Assembly: GCA_036501345.1 (NCBI GenBank)
Contig: DASYAN010000321.1
Location: 1 to 8,996, forward strand
From: DASYAN01 sp036501345
GTDB lineage: Bacteria; Chloroflexota; Ktedonobacteria; Ktedonobacterales; Ktedonobacteraceae
Length of the DNA stretch: 8,996 bases
Reading direction: 5' to 3'
Positions 1 to 6,581 of the stretch are shown here, piece after piece. Under the pieces are notes generated by a model. The model was not told the origin of the DNA and made no database searches. It was given only the letters and a program-made list of their open reading frames with translations. The position numbers and the translations under genes were made by a program. The stretch's first letter is position 1. Every line of letters starts with the position of its first letter.

Positions 1-1082
1 TGTATTTGGCCAGGAATGCCGCTGTCGTGGATAGCTTTCTGCAAACCCTCGTCTAGGATCTGCGTCTTGTGCTCGATGGCCTCGTACTGGCCAGGCTTGC
101 GCAGTTCTGTCAGGGCTGCAATGCCTGCGGCCATCGCCAAAGGATTTCCCGACAATGTACCAGCCTGGTACACCTGTCCAATAGGAGCAACATGCTGCAT
201 AATATCACGACGACCACCATAGGCGCCGACAGGTAATCCACCGCCAATGATTTTGCCAAAGCATGTCAGATCCGGGGTAATACCCATGCGTCCTTGCATC
301 CCTCCCAGAGCGACACGGAACCCGGTGATTACTTCATCGAAGATAAGGACTGCTCTATAGCGCTGGGTCAACTCACGCAGCTTTTCCAGGAAACCGGGCT
401 CAGGCAGTACTACGCCCATATTAGCGGCGACGGGCTCAACGATGACTGCAGCGATGTCGTTGGGATAGGTGCGGAATAGTTGCTCAACTGCGGCACTGTC
501 GTTATAAGTTGCGGTTAGAGTATGCCCGGTTGCTTCGGCTGGAACGCCTGGACTGTCGGGGAGACCCATTGTTGCGACACCGGAACCTGCTTGGACCAGC
601 AGCATATCGGCATGACCGTGATAGCCTCCGCTGAATTTAATAATTTTGTTGCGCCCGGTATAGGCACGCGCCAGACGTAGAGCGCTCATCGTTGCTTCGG
701 TACCAGAGTTTACAAGACGGATCATCTCTATCGAAGGGACAGATGCTATCACCAGCTTTGCCAGCTCACTTTCGGCCTGTGTGGGAGCACCAAAGCTGAA
801 ACCGCGCTTACTGGCCTCGACCACCGCCTCGACCACCGATGGATAGCAATGGCCAAGGATCATCGGTCCCCATGACTGTACATAATCTAGGTAGCGGTTA
901 CCATCAGCATCGTACAAATAAGGACCACTGGCATGATCTATAAAGACGGGGTTGCCTCCAACGCCACGGAAGGCTCGTACAGGGCTATTGACACCGCCGG
1001 GCAGCAACGTCTGCGCTTCCTCATAGAGTGATTGAGAACGGGTCAGTGTGAGGTTGCTGCCCGCTTGTGATTGGTTAGTCAT
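1..1082 (-). CDS. hemL: Glutamate-1-semialdehyde 2,1-aminomutase, C-terminus beyond window
   Basis: This PLP-dependent cytosolic enzyme converts glutamate-1-semialdehyde to 5-aminolevulinate, the entry step of heme and other tetrapyrroles in the C5 pathway. Reading the minus strand from ATG at 1082 gives 360 uninterrupted codons before the window edge; the family is about 430 residues, so roughly 70 C-terminal residues are missing. Visible hallmarks are LLPGGVNSPVRAF near the N-terminus, the cofactor-phosphate motif SGTEATMSALRLAR from residue 126, FDEVITGFR with Asp249, and the Schiff-base lysine Lys277 in CFGKIIGGG, followed by GTLSGNPLAMAAG. These motifs separate it from other class III aminotransferases. 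The start has AGAGG 6-7 bases upstream. The gene follows the Uma2-family gene by 21 bp on the same strand, so co-transcription is likely. I see no frameshift. Confidence 0.96.
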   Translation of the reverse strand, partial: MTNQSQAGSNLTLTRSQSLYEEAQTLLPGGVNSPVRAFRGVGGNPVFIDHASGPYLYDADGNRYLDYVQSWGPMILGHCYPSVVEAVVEASKRGFSFGAPTQAESELAKLVIASVPSIEMIRLVNSGTEATMSALRLARAYTGRNKIIKFSGGYHGHADMLLVQAGSGVATMGLPDSPGVPAEATGHTLTATYNDSAAVEQLFRTYPNDIAAVIVEPVAANMGVVLPEPGFLEKLRELTQRYRAVLIFDEVITGFRVALGGMQGRMGITPDLTCFGKIIGGGLPVGAYGGRRDIMQHVAPIGQVYQAGTLSGNPLAMAAGIAALTELRKPGQYEAIEHKTQILDEGLQKAIHDSGIPGQI

Positions 1083-1103
1083 AATAAACCTCTGTCAACT
1101 CTT

Positions 1104-1676
1104 TCATTGGGCTAGAGGCTCTATCCCATCAAACAGCTGGCTGATCTGACATCGAAAACCTAGCAATAAAGGAGATTCTAGCGGGTCCATCTCATAGAGA
1201 GTAGCAGCCAACGTGAGAGTAGTCTCTAGACGACGATATACCTCTAGGCGACGTTTCTGCCAGTCTACTACCCAGTACTCTAACACTCCTCGGCGCGAAT
1301 ACAGCTTCAGCTTGAGTTCACGGTCCCGTCTCTCGTTTGTGCTTCCAGGAGAAAGTATCTCAACAGCTAACTCTGGAGCATCATGAAGCTTCCCATCCGA
1401 CTGTAGCGCGGTAGCTAATCGTTGCCGACTGATCCAAACGACATCTGGTACGACATCTTCATCATCATCAAAAATCAATCCTGGCGCATAATTGGCTAGA
1501 CCTGCCTTCGTTTGATCACTCCACATTTGCAGAAGCATACTGATTCTTAGGCCTGCAAACTGATGATGCCAGTGTGGCTGTTTCGACATGTACAGTTCCC
1601 CATCAATGATTTCATACCGCTTCCCATCATCAGGAACTAATTCAAGATCCTTCGACGTGTAGTTTAAGCTTGTCAT
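1104..1676 (-). CDS. Uma2 family (DUF820-like) putative endonuclease
   Basis: The 190-residue protein has the signature of the Uma2 family, which adopts a restriction-endonuclease-like PD-(D/E)XK fold and is greatly expanded in Cyanobacteria and Chloroflexota; its cellular role is not established. Landmarks are YEIIDGELYM (21-30), VVPDVVWIS with Asp78, PELAVEILSPGS with Glu106, then D118-x3-K122-x3-Y126 and GVLEYWVVD (130-138). Asp78, Glu106 and Lys122 would be the catalytic triad, so the nuclease site looks intact. Length is normal. ATG at 1676 is needed to keep the N-terminal strand, yet it has no Shine-Dalgarno directly before it: the 5' flank is the terminal palindrome of an insertion-sequence remnant. 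The gene lies 21 bp before hemL. The nuclease function is inferred from the fold only. Confidence 0.85.
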   Translation of the reverse strand: MTSLNYTSKDLELVPDDGKRYEIIDGELYMSKQPHWHHQFAGLRISMLLQMWSDQTKAGLANYAPGLIFDDDEDVVPDVVWISRQRLATALQSDGKLHDAPELAVEILSPGSTNERRDRELKLKLYSRRGVLEYWVVDWQKRRLEVYRRLETTLTLAATLYEMDPLESPLLLGFRCQISQLFDGIEPLAQ

Positions 1677-1682
1677 AAACGT

Positions 1683-1729
1683 GCGGCATGGAGACCCATA
1701 CGCCTTTAGGCTATGGGAGGAAATGCCGC
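1683..1729. repeat. Imperfect palindrome, terminal hairpin of IS200/IS605-type remnant
   Basis: The outer arms GCGGCAT (1683-1689) and ATGCCGC (1723-1729) pair perfectly. Inside, CCCATA (1695-1700) pairs with TATGGG (1712-1717), and GCCT/AGGC continues the stem with one bulged C at 1701. An asymmetric purine internal loop separates the two stems. Bulged subterminal hairpins of this form are the ends recognised by TnpA of IS200/IS605 elements, and here it overlaps the last codons and stop of the adjoining IscB-like remnant, as at the right end of such elements. No T-run follows on either strand, so a simple intrinsic terminator is less likely. Confidence 0.6.
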
Positions 1730-1990
1730 CCTCCTTTCAACTAAACGAGACGAGGCCCGTTGTACTATTTTTAGTCTCTTGTGGCTGGCACTAGCATGAA
1801 TCTTTGTGCCATCGAGTGTGCGTAGATCGAAGTAGCCTGTACTTCTTCTGCCAAAGACAAAACACGCTTTGTCATGGTAGCTCACGCAATCAAACAGGCG
1901 AAAGCCATGCACATACTTGAGTGCCGTATTGCGTTGTCTCTTGCCGCCTCTTCTAATGGTAGCTTTGTGGAGTTGTCGATGGTTTCTCCT
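1706..1990 (-). pseudogene. iscB: IscB-like (RRXRR/HNH) protein, C-terminal remnant
   Basis: About 94 codons are open on the minus strand, from just after a TAG at 1991-1993 to a TAA at 1706-1708. The translation carries the C-terminal pattern of IscB, the RNA-guided nuclease of IS200/IS605 elements: RQL near the start, VHGFRLFD (family: V.GF.TGD), G-R-R-S-T-G-Y-F-D-L-R-T (family: GRVAVR..GSFDI.T), then SHKRLKIVQR (family: S....R.LQR.DGY) and a closing AFPP. The RuvC-like and HNH domains and the expected upstream omega RNA are absent, and there is no usable start with its own domain, so this is a truncated relic. The identification rests on motif resemblance from memory. Alternative: the C-terminus of another HNH protein associated with the same element type. 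Confidence 0.62.
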
Positions 1991-2111
1991 CTAGAAGGGG
2001 ATTGAGTTCCTGACGCCGATTCTAGCACACTTGGAAAAATGCAGCAACGAAACGAAACAAGCTGTTTGCCAGAGCCTTTCGAAAGCCTTTCGAAGGAAAA
2101 GCCAAAGGCTA
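1991..2111. repeat. Degenerate region with GCCTTTCGAA repeats and small inverted repeats
   Basis: Between the IscB remnant and the helicase promoter there is no convincing gene. It holds GCCTTTCGAA twice in tandem (2074-2083 and 2085-2094). AGCCTTT (2084-2090) is also inverted as AAAGGCT (2104-2110), with a 13-base loop. No T-tract follows, so it is a poor terminator. It might be what remains of the other end of the IS200/IS605-type element, but nothing proves this. Confidence 0.35.
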
Positions 2112-2141
2112 GTGACATAATATCATATGGCATGCTATAGT
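2112..2141 (+). promoter_or_regulatory. Putative sigma-70-type promoter of the helicase gene
   Basis: GTGACA (2112-2117, 5/6 to TTGACA) and TATAGT (2136-2141, 5/6 to TATAAT) are separated by 18 bases, and a TG one base before the -10 makes it an extended -10. Transcription would begin near 2148, giving a leader of about 50 bases before the ATG at 2198. The leader has AGGAAG (2181-2186) as a weak, rather distant Shine-Dalgarno. Confidence 0.5.
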
Positions 2142-2197
2142 GGTTAACTGTTGTATATAAAAATTAGGGATCGATAGATTAGGAAGAAATTTGGACC

Positions 2198-4483
2198 ATG
2201 ACAACTCAAGAAACAAGACGGAAAACAACATCAACCAAATTAACCAAAACACCTATTGAATTTCAGGCCAATGCACAGCAGGCCTCTGCGATTGCCCATA
2301 AAGATGGACCAGCAGCTTTTATTGCAGCTGCTGGCACCGGTAAAACATCAATTCTGGTACAGCGCTTGGTACGCCTCATCGCCGACGAGGGGATTGCCCC
2401 CGAGTCTATTCTTTGTGTGACGTTTACCCGTGCTGCGGCTGATGAGATGGAGAAACGGGCCATCAAAGCTTTGAGAGCACGCGGGATGGCAGCCAAGGAT
2501 ATTAAACCTCTGCGCGTCGTGACATTCCATGGTCTTGGCCATCAGATGCTGCGAGAGAAGCTGGAATGGAAACCGCAAGAACTCAATCAACACCTGATCA
2601 GCGGCGAACCACGCCAGTGGCTCTCCGAGGATATTATTCGCCCATGGCGTAGTAATCGTACCCGTGGCATGAACTGGGATGTCGAGATTGCCGATGTGCT
2701 ACGCGCCGTCGACCGTGCTAAAGAAGAACTGGTCCAACCAGATCAGTCACGGGATTTTTTCTGCTCAGACCTCTCTATCGATACAGAAATAGCTGAGCGT
2801 TACCAGGAATTTTTTGTTCTCTACGAGAAAACGAAGCAAAAAGAGAAGTTATATGATCTCTCTGACCTAATCTATGTCCCACTAATATTGCTGGAAAGCA
2901 GTCCCAAGTTTCGTAAAACGTGGCAGACGCGCTACCAGTATTTACAGGTCGATGAGACACAGGACACAAACCCATCACAATATAAACTGATTCAGCATCT
3001 AGCAGCTCCAAAACATAATGTTGTCGTTGTGGGAGACCCTGATCAGGCCATCTACCAATTCCGTGGAGCTAGTCCAGAGGCCTCGATCCTTTCGTTCAAG
3101 ACGATGTACCCGAAGGGCAAAATTTATCGTATCGAGCATAACTATCGCTCCACACCCCAGATTCTCGAAGCCGCCAATCGTCTAATCAGTCACAACGAGA
3201 TTGCATCAGACTTCGAAAAGATCTTACGTCCCACACAGCCAGACGGAGCTCCGGTATATGTCACCGCCTATGATGATCAGGAGAGCGAGGCAGAAGGGAT
3301 TGCTAATCGTATCGAGCTGCTCGTTCGCACTTGGCGCGAACATCAGGAAGATCTCTCCTATCGCGATATCTTTGTGCTCTCGCGCACTAACCATCATCTA
3401 GCTGCCGTCGAAATTGCCATGGCTCGTCATCGCATTCCCTATCGTAGCCTGGGTGGCTCATCATTTTTCAAACGCAAGACCACGCGAGATATGCTCGCCT
3501 ATCTCGCACTCATCGATGGTGTACGCATCCATCAAGACTATCTCATCGCACGCAATAGTGATCAGCCACCCAGGTGGGATGATGTCTTCACCCCTGTCCA
3601 TTGTGGAGAGCAAAATGCAGCATTTCGCGTAGTAGCAAATATTCCCTCACGCGACTATTTCGCCCAAATGGGCAAGACCTCCCATCGCTTTACACCAACA
3701 TTCTATGGCTCGGTAGCATCTTATGCAGCCGGACGTCCCTTGCTACAATTTTGTACTGAGCAAGTCTACACAATCGCTAAGGAGCATCAGCTAGGTGTGA
3801 AAGATTTTGTCTCCTTGATCCAGCGTGTGTGGACAAAATGTAATAATAACCCGGCCGAAGCCATCAAGTTGCTCCGTCAGTTTGCCTATGACGTCCATCT
3901 GCGCCATTACGATAGTAAACATAAAGAGGGCCAAGATGAGGAGAGCGAAACGCCGACTCATCATGAAGAGGTCAAGCTAGAAGCGCGTTATGACGAGCTG
4001 GAAGAGTTGATACAAATCGCTCAGAAGCACCATACCATTCGCCATTTCTTGCAAGCCATGGCCAAATTAAAAGAGCAAGCTGAGGATACCAGCAAAAACA
4101 AACGCGACTGTGTCACTCTCTTAACAGTCCATAAAAGCAAAGGCTTGGAGAGCCCAGTCGTGTTCGTGATGGGCCTAACCGAAGGAATTTTCCCACACAA
4201 GCACTCTTACACTCTGGCAACCGAGGATGGGCCAATTATTCAGTCCGGCTTGGAGGAAGAGCGTCGCCTTGCCTATGTAGCAGTCACGCGTGCTCAAAAT
4301 CTGCTCTTCCTATCATGTATCCTGCGCTATCGTGGGAGCGATGCCGTAGCATCACGTTTCATCCAGGAAGCAGGTCTTTCGCCAACTGATGAGGATGGCA
4401 CACTCAATCCCTTCCTCTTCGATCGTGAGGGGGAATCTCGTAAGCTGAGTCCTCTGGTGGATACACCAAGGCTATTTGATTGA
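2198..4483 (+). CDS. UvrD/PcrA/Rep-family ATP-dependent DNA helicase (SF1A)
   Basis: A 761-residue superfamily 1A helicase that would unwind DNA 3' to 5' using ATP, acting in repair, replication restart or recombination. All core motifs are present in order: Q motif around QANAQQASAI (23-32), Walker A AAAGTGKT (43-50, Lys49), motif Ia VTFTRAAADEM (74-84), motif II VDETQD (251-256), motif III GDPDQAIYQFRGA (279-291), motif IV HNYRST (314-319), motif V TVHKSKGLE (643-651) and motif VI EEERRLAYVAVTRA (686-699). It has no nuclease or extra C-terminal domain, and length matches UvrD/PcrA. Residues 570-600 form a charged, His- and Glu-rich stretch that looks like a linker in domain 2B. Motif II has Thr where many homologues have Tyr/Phe (DEYQD). 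It is monocistronic. The exact subgroup (PcrA versus a lineage-specific UvrD paralogue) cannot be fixed here. Confidence 0.93.
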   Translation: MTTQETRRKTTSTKLTKTPIEFQANAQQASAIAHKDGPAAFIAAAGTGKTSILVQRLVRLIADEGIAPESILCVTFTRAAADEMEKRAIKALRARGMAAKDIKPLRVVTFHGLGHQMLREKLEWKPQELNQHLISGEPRQWLSEDIIRPWRSNRTRGMNWDVEIADVLRAVDRAKEELVQPDQSRDFFCSDLSIDTEIAERYQEFFVLYEKTKQKEKLYDLSDLIYVPLILLESSPKFRKTWQTRYQYLQVDETQDTNPSQYKLIQHLAAPKHNVVVVGDPDQAIYQFRGASPEASILSFKTMYPKGKIYRIEHNYRSTPQILEAANRLISHNEIASDFEKILRPTQPDGAPVYVTAYDDQESEAEGIANRIELLVRTWREHQEDLSYRDIFVLSRTNHHLAAVEIAMARHRIPYRSLGGSSFFKRKTTRDMLAYLALIDGVRIHQDYLIARNSDQPPRWDDVFTPVHCGEQNAAFRVVANIPSRDYFAQMGKTSHRFTPTFYGSVASYAAGRPLLQFCTEQVYTIAKEHQLGVKDFVSLIQRVWTKCNNNPAEAIKLLRQFAYDVHLRHYDSKHKEGQDEESETPTHHEEVKLEARYDELEELIQIAQKHHTIRHFLQAMAKLKEQAEDTSKNKRDCVTLLTVHKSKGLESPVVFVMGLTEGIFPHKHSYTLATEDGPIIQSGLEEERRLAYVAVTRAQNLLFLSCILRYRGSDAVASRFIQEAGLSPTDEDGTLNPFLFDREGESRKLSPLVDTPRLFD

Positions 4484-4553
4484 TATCGTTGAGATAGACA
4501 AAAAAAGAAAGGTACTTGGACAAATCTACTAATCGCTGCATAAAGATCTAAAG
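4484..4553. other. Short intergenic tail after helicase, possible left edge of IS1634-type element
   Basis: This short A-rich stretch after the helicase stop has no good terminator; the only inverted repeat is TATC/GATA. The sequence immediately left of the ISAs1 target duplication would have been continuous with 6101 before the ISAs1 insertion. The left terminus of the IS1634-type element is therefore expected near 4540-4563. Its right end is outside the window, so the boundary cannot be confirmed by matching repeats. Confidence 0.35.
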
Positions 4554-4563
4554 CCCACATTCC
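4554..4563. repeat. Target-site duplication of ISAs1 element, left copy
   Basis: CCCACATTCC directly abuts the left terminal repeat of the ISAs1 element and is identical to 6091-6100 at the other end. A length of 10 bp is within what is known for ISAs1-family duplications. Confidence 0.93.
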
Positions 4564-4581
4564 CAGGGCTTGTGAATGCTA
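4564..4581 (+). repeat. ISAs1 terminal inverted repeat, left copy
   Basis: CAGGGCTTGTGAATGCTA matches the complement of 6073-6090 at all 18 positions; the match ends at base 19. It lies at the 3' side of the transposase gene. Confidence 0.93.
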
Positions 4582-4768
4582 GCAAGAAAGAAAAGTCAGA
4601 GAGAGGAGGGAAGCCAAAGGGGTGGCAGGGGGAGGGAGAAAAAGCACAGAAAAGGGTAAGAGACGTCGAAGGATCGAGTCCGTAGGTCGTCAAGACAAGT
4701 ATTAGGCCGTAGCGGGCCTGTTTGGATGAGGAAAAGCGTCCTCCTTTCAGGAGCAAGGTTGTGGGAAG
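4582..4768. other. Non-coding ISAs1 3' region with strong purine bias
   Basis: The 187 bases between the left repeat and the transposase stop hold no convincing gene. From about 4582 to 4670 the plus strand is almost all purine, including GGCAGGGGGAGGGAG. Transposase mRNA would therefore carry a C- and U-rich, G-poor 3' trailer. That composition resembles Rho loading regions, which is a speculation from base composition only. Confidence 0.4.
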
Positions 4769-5956
4769 CTAAGCGGCCAGTGGAACAAGGAGCCAAGCGA
4801 AAGCGCGATCAGGATGGGAAGACAAAGAGCGTCTGGTGGAGGCAATCTGAGAAGAGCCGTGTCGATGAATAAGCGTAATCACCAGATTGCGCAAGGCAGC
4901 CAGGACCTGTGGAGCATGGCCCGTGCGAAGGCGTGAGCGATCTTCCAAAAAGGTGACATCACGCACGTAGTGAGAGCCATTTTCAATGCTCCAATGTCCC
5001 CGAACCAGTTCAAGCAAGCGTTGGGGAGAAGCCTGCTGCCGAGAAAGGGTGGTGATGATGTAAACCACCTCAATGGTTGTCTTGCCAGTCTTTTTGGTGG
5101 TGACGGTACGGGTGAGTTGAGCCACTTGTGCCACTCCAGGCCAATCTCGCTGCAGGTAGTCCGAAAGAGCGCAAGTCACTTTGATGTGACAGACTTCTTT
5201 GCGTCCACGCTGTAAGTCAACGGTCTCAGCTTCTTCAAAAGAGGCCAATGGATCAGCAAAATAGGTCGCCAGATGCTCATGGAGGGTAGGTTGGTTGTCT
5301 TTGACCACCAGCACGGCATCTCCCTCTAACTGTTGGACACGCAGGAAAAAGGGCACATGGGTATGCAGAGCATCAGCCGTAAAGATCCGTCCGGTCACTG
5401 GCAGGGCTGGAAGATAGGCCAATGCTATCGGGATCTCATTGGTTTTCTCCTCGACCTCAATTTGGAGCAAGGTTTCCTGACTGTGATGGGTACGCAACGA
5501 GAGTAGATGAGGGGCCTGCTTTTCATCGGTGCCTGCTCCACGCACCGTTTTGCCATCCAGAGCAATGGGGTCGTCTGGCGAGGCCACCAGCGTCATGCGG
5601 ATCCAATCGGCCAATGCTCCTTCGACTTGGCTGACATCCAGTCGTGGTAATAGCTTGCGGTAGAGCGAATCGTCTGGACAGCAGTACTTGCGGGGACCAA
5701 AGAACTCCTCTAAGAGTTCCTGCTCGTCACGGCACCACTCTGCAACAGCTAAGGTGGAATTGCGCCCACAGAGCATGGCTGCGACCAAACACGTCAGCAG
5801 GTAGGCTAGCTCATAGCGCAGCCCCTGACGTCGCCGAGGATCCGGGATTGTCGCAAAGATCTCAGAGATACTCACCAGTGCCCCTTCTTTGAACAGTCGC
5901 TCTCGTTGGCTACTGGGCAGCTCTGGCAAATGGATTGGCCATGAGGTAGAATCCAT
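4769..5956 (-). CDS. ISAs1 family DDE transposase
   Basis: This transposase, 395 residues from ATG at 5956, cuts and joins the ends of the surrounding element. It opens with the family N-terminal block IPDPRRRQGLRYEL and an ISAs1-type hydrophobic segment. The DDE catalytic residues are visible in the conserved contexts LDGKTVRG (Asp134), FTADALHTH (Asp195) and GHWSIENGSHYVRDVTF (Glu325), numbered from this ATG. KDNQPTLHEHL and EDRSRLRTG..P...A.LRN are further family signatures. Length is normal and there is no frameshift. An upstream in-frame TTG at 6040 would add 28 residues of non-family sequence (starting AGWGEES), so the ATG is preferred. A GGAG lies 14 bases upstream of it, which is further than ideal. 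Confidence 0.93.
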   Translation of the reverse strand: MDSTSWPIHLPELPSSQRERLFKEGALVSISEIFATIPDPRRRQGLRYELAYLLTCLVAAMLCGRNSTLAVAEWCRDEQELLEEFFGPRKYCCPDDSLYRKLLPRLDVSQVEGALADWIRMTLVASPDDPIALDGKTVRGAGTDEKQAPHLLSLRTHHSQETLLQIEVEEKTNEIPIALAYLPALPVTGRIFTADALHTHVPFFLRVQQLEGDAVLVVKDNQPTLHEHLATYFADPLASFEEAETVDLQRGRKEVCHIKVTCALSDYLQRDWPGVAQVAQLTRTVTTKKTGKTTIEVVYIITTLSRQQASPQRLLELVRGHWSIENGSHYVRDVTFLEDRSRLRTGHAPQVLAALRNLVITLIHRHGSSQIASTRRSLSSHPDRAFAWLLVPLAA

Positions 5957-6072
5957 AGACGAATGAAAGACTCCTTTTCGGTTTGATTTGTTCAGATCTA
6001 TCCTACCAAAAAAGGGGCTTTCTTCTCCCCATCCTGCCAACTTGTCCTATCTGTCTTTCAAAATGGCACTCT

Positions 6073-6090
6073 TAGCATTCACAAGCCCTG
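6073..6090 (-). repeat. ISAs1 terminal inverted repeat, right copy
   Basis: This is the perfect complement of 4564-4581. It lies 116 bases upstream of the transposase ATG and marks the promoter-side end of the element. Confidence 0.93.
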
Positions 6091-6100
6091 CCCACATTCC
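6091..6100. repeat. Target-site duplication of ISAs1 element, right copy
   Basis: CCCACATTCC is identical to 4554-4563 and directly follows the right terminal repeat. Removing the element and one copy restores the uninterrupted target, which continues into the IS1634-type element. Confidence 0.93.
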
Positions 6101-6109
6101 GCAGAAGGG

Positions 6110-6138
6110 TTGACAGAAAAAAGGATTTCCCGTAAGGT
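6110..6138 (+). promoter_or_regulatory. Possible promoter of the IS1634-type transposase
   Basis: A perfect TTGACA (6110-6115) is followed, after 17 bases, by TAAGGT (6133-6138), which matches TATAAT at only three positions. The position, about 30 bases before the GTG start, suits transcription of the transposase and of the intron within it. The weak -10 lowers confidence. Confidence 0.4.
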
Positions 6139-6165
6139 AGCAAAAAAACGCGGAGAGGTCCGAAA

Positions 6166-6581
6166 GTGTCGCAAGAAGTGGAGTATCAAACGCAACGACT
6201 GGATCATTTGGGGATCGTAGCAGGAGTCTGCAAAGAAGCAGGAATAGTAGAATGGCTCGATAAACGAGCAGGAGAAAACCGCCGCAGCGTGAGTGTGGGA
6301 ACAGCGGTGGTAGCGATGATCTTGAACGGGCTCGGGTTCAGCAATCGGCAACGGTATCTGATGCCTCAGTATTTTGAGAACAAACCTGTCGAGCATCTGT
6401 TGGGAGAAGGGATCACAGCCGAGATGCAGAGTGTCTGATTGTTTAGGACGAACGCTCGATTGGATCTACGAGCATGATGGGACGACCTTGTTTGCAGGCT
6501 AAGCCTTGCAAGCCCGTCAACGGTTTGACATCAAAGCGCAATATCTGCATGTGGATACGACCTCGTTCTCGGTGAGTGGGG
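6166..6581 (+). pseudogene. IS1634 family transposase (DUF4277-type), 5' part, broken and intron-interrupted
   Basis: Translation from GTG at 6166 (Shine-Dalgarno GGAGAGG at 6152-6158, 7 bases away) gives the family N-terminus: QTQRLDHLGIVAGVCKEAGI, then VSVGTAVVAMILNGLGFSNRQRYLMPQYFENKPVEHLLGEG in two adjoining blocks. At about 6428-6436 the frame is lost by one extra base, giving TGA at 6436. In the next frame the family continues as DCLGRTLDWIYEHD, hits a second stop TAA at 6500, and goes on to LHVDTTSFSVSG, which contains the first catalytic Asp region. At 6581 a group II intron intervenes; the 3' exon begins at 8993 (agta) and would complete the motif as SGEY. Two independent lesions make this gene inactive even if the intron splices. 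The C-terminal two-thirds lies outside the window. Confidence 0.8.
6576..6581 (+). promoter_or_regulatory. IBS1, intron-binding site in the 5' exon
   Basis: GTGGGG, the last six bases of the 5' exon, can pair over its full length with CCCCAT at 6807-6812 inside the intron: five Watson-Crick pairs and one G-U. This is the expected position of IBS1. No IBS2/EBS2 pair could be identified with confidence. Confidence 0.55.

Larger units (their letters stand above)
4564..6090 (-). mobile_element. Complete ISAs1-family insertion sequence (1527 bp)
   Basis: The element is bounded by perfect 18-bp inverted repeats beginning CAGGGCTTGTGAATGCTA (4564-4581, and its complement at 6073-6090) and flanked by the identical 10-bp direct repeats CCCACATTCC. 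One transposase gene fills most of it on the minus strand. Terminal CAGGG is usual for this family. Intact repeats, duplication and transposase indicate recent insertion and possible activity. It has landed in the left margin of another insertion sequence, the IS1634-type element that resumes at 6101. Confidence 0.93.

Noticed and set aside
16..479. Plus-strand open frames across the left edge.
   Set aside because: They are antisense to the uninterrupted hemL frame, which carries all family motifs; their translations look unrelated to any family.
815..838. Exact 12-bp tandem repeat in hemL encoding VVEAVVEA, considered as a recent duplication.
   Set aside because: The spacing between the GH.YP motif and SFGAPT equals that of typical HemL proteins, so no residues were inserted; the repeat is coincidental codon similarity.
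1706..1912. LDGTKIHASASHK was first read as an IS1182-type transposase fragment (DGTKI.ANASKHK).
   Set aside because: The surrounding pattern (HGF..FD, GRRSTGYFDLRT, SHKRLKIVQR, AFPP, terminal hairpin) fits the IscB C-terminus better over a longer span.
1882..2133. An 83-codon minus-strand frame overlapping the IscB remnant.
   Set aside because: No recognisable domain, no ribosome binding site, and the overlapping frame contains the family-like pattern.
4484..4520. Possible intrinsic terminator after the helicase gene.
   Set aside because: Only a 4-bp TATC/GATA repeat is present, followed by A-rich not T-rich sequence.
5954..6040. Extended ISAs1 transposase start at TTG 6040.
   Set aside because: The extra 28 residues do not resemble the family N-terminus, and an ATG at 5956 gives a normal length.
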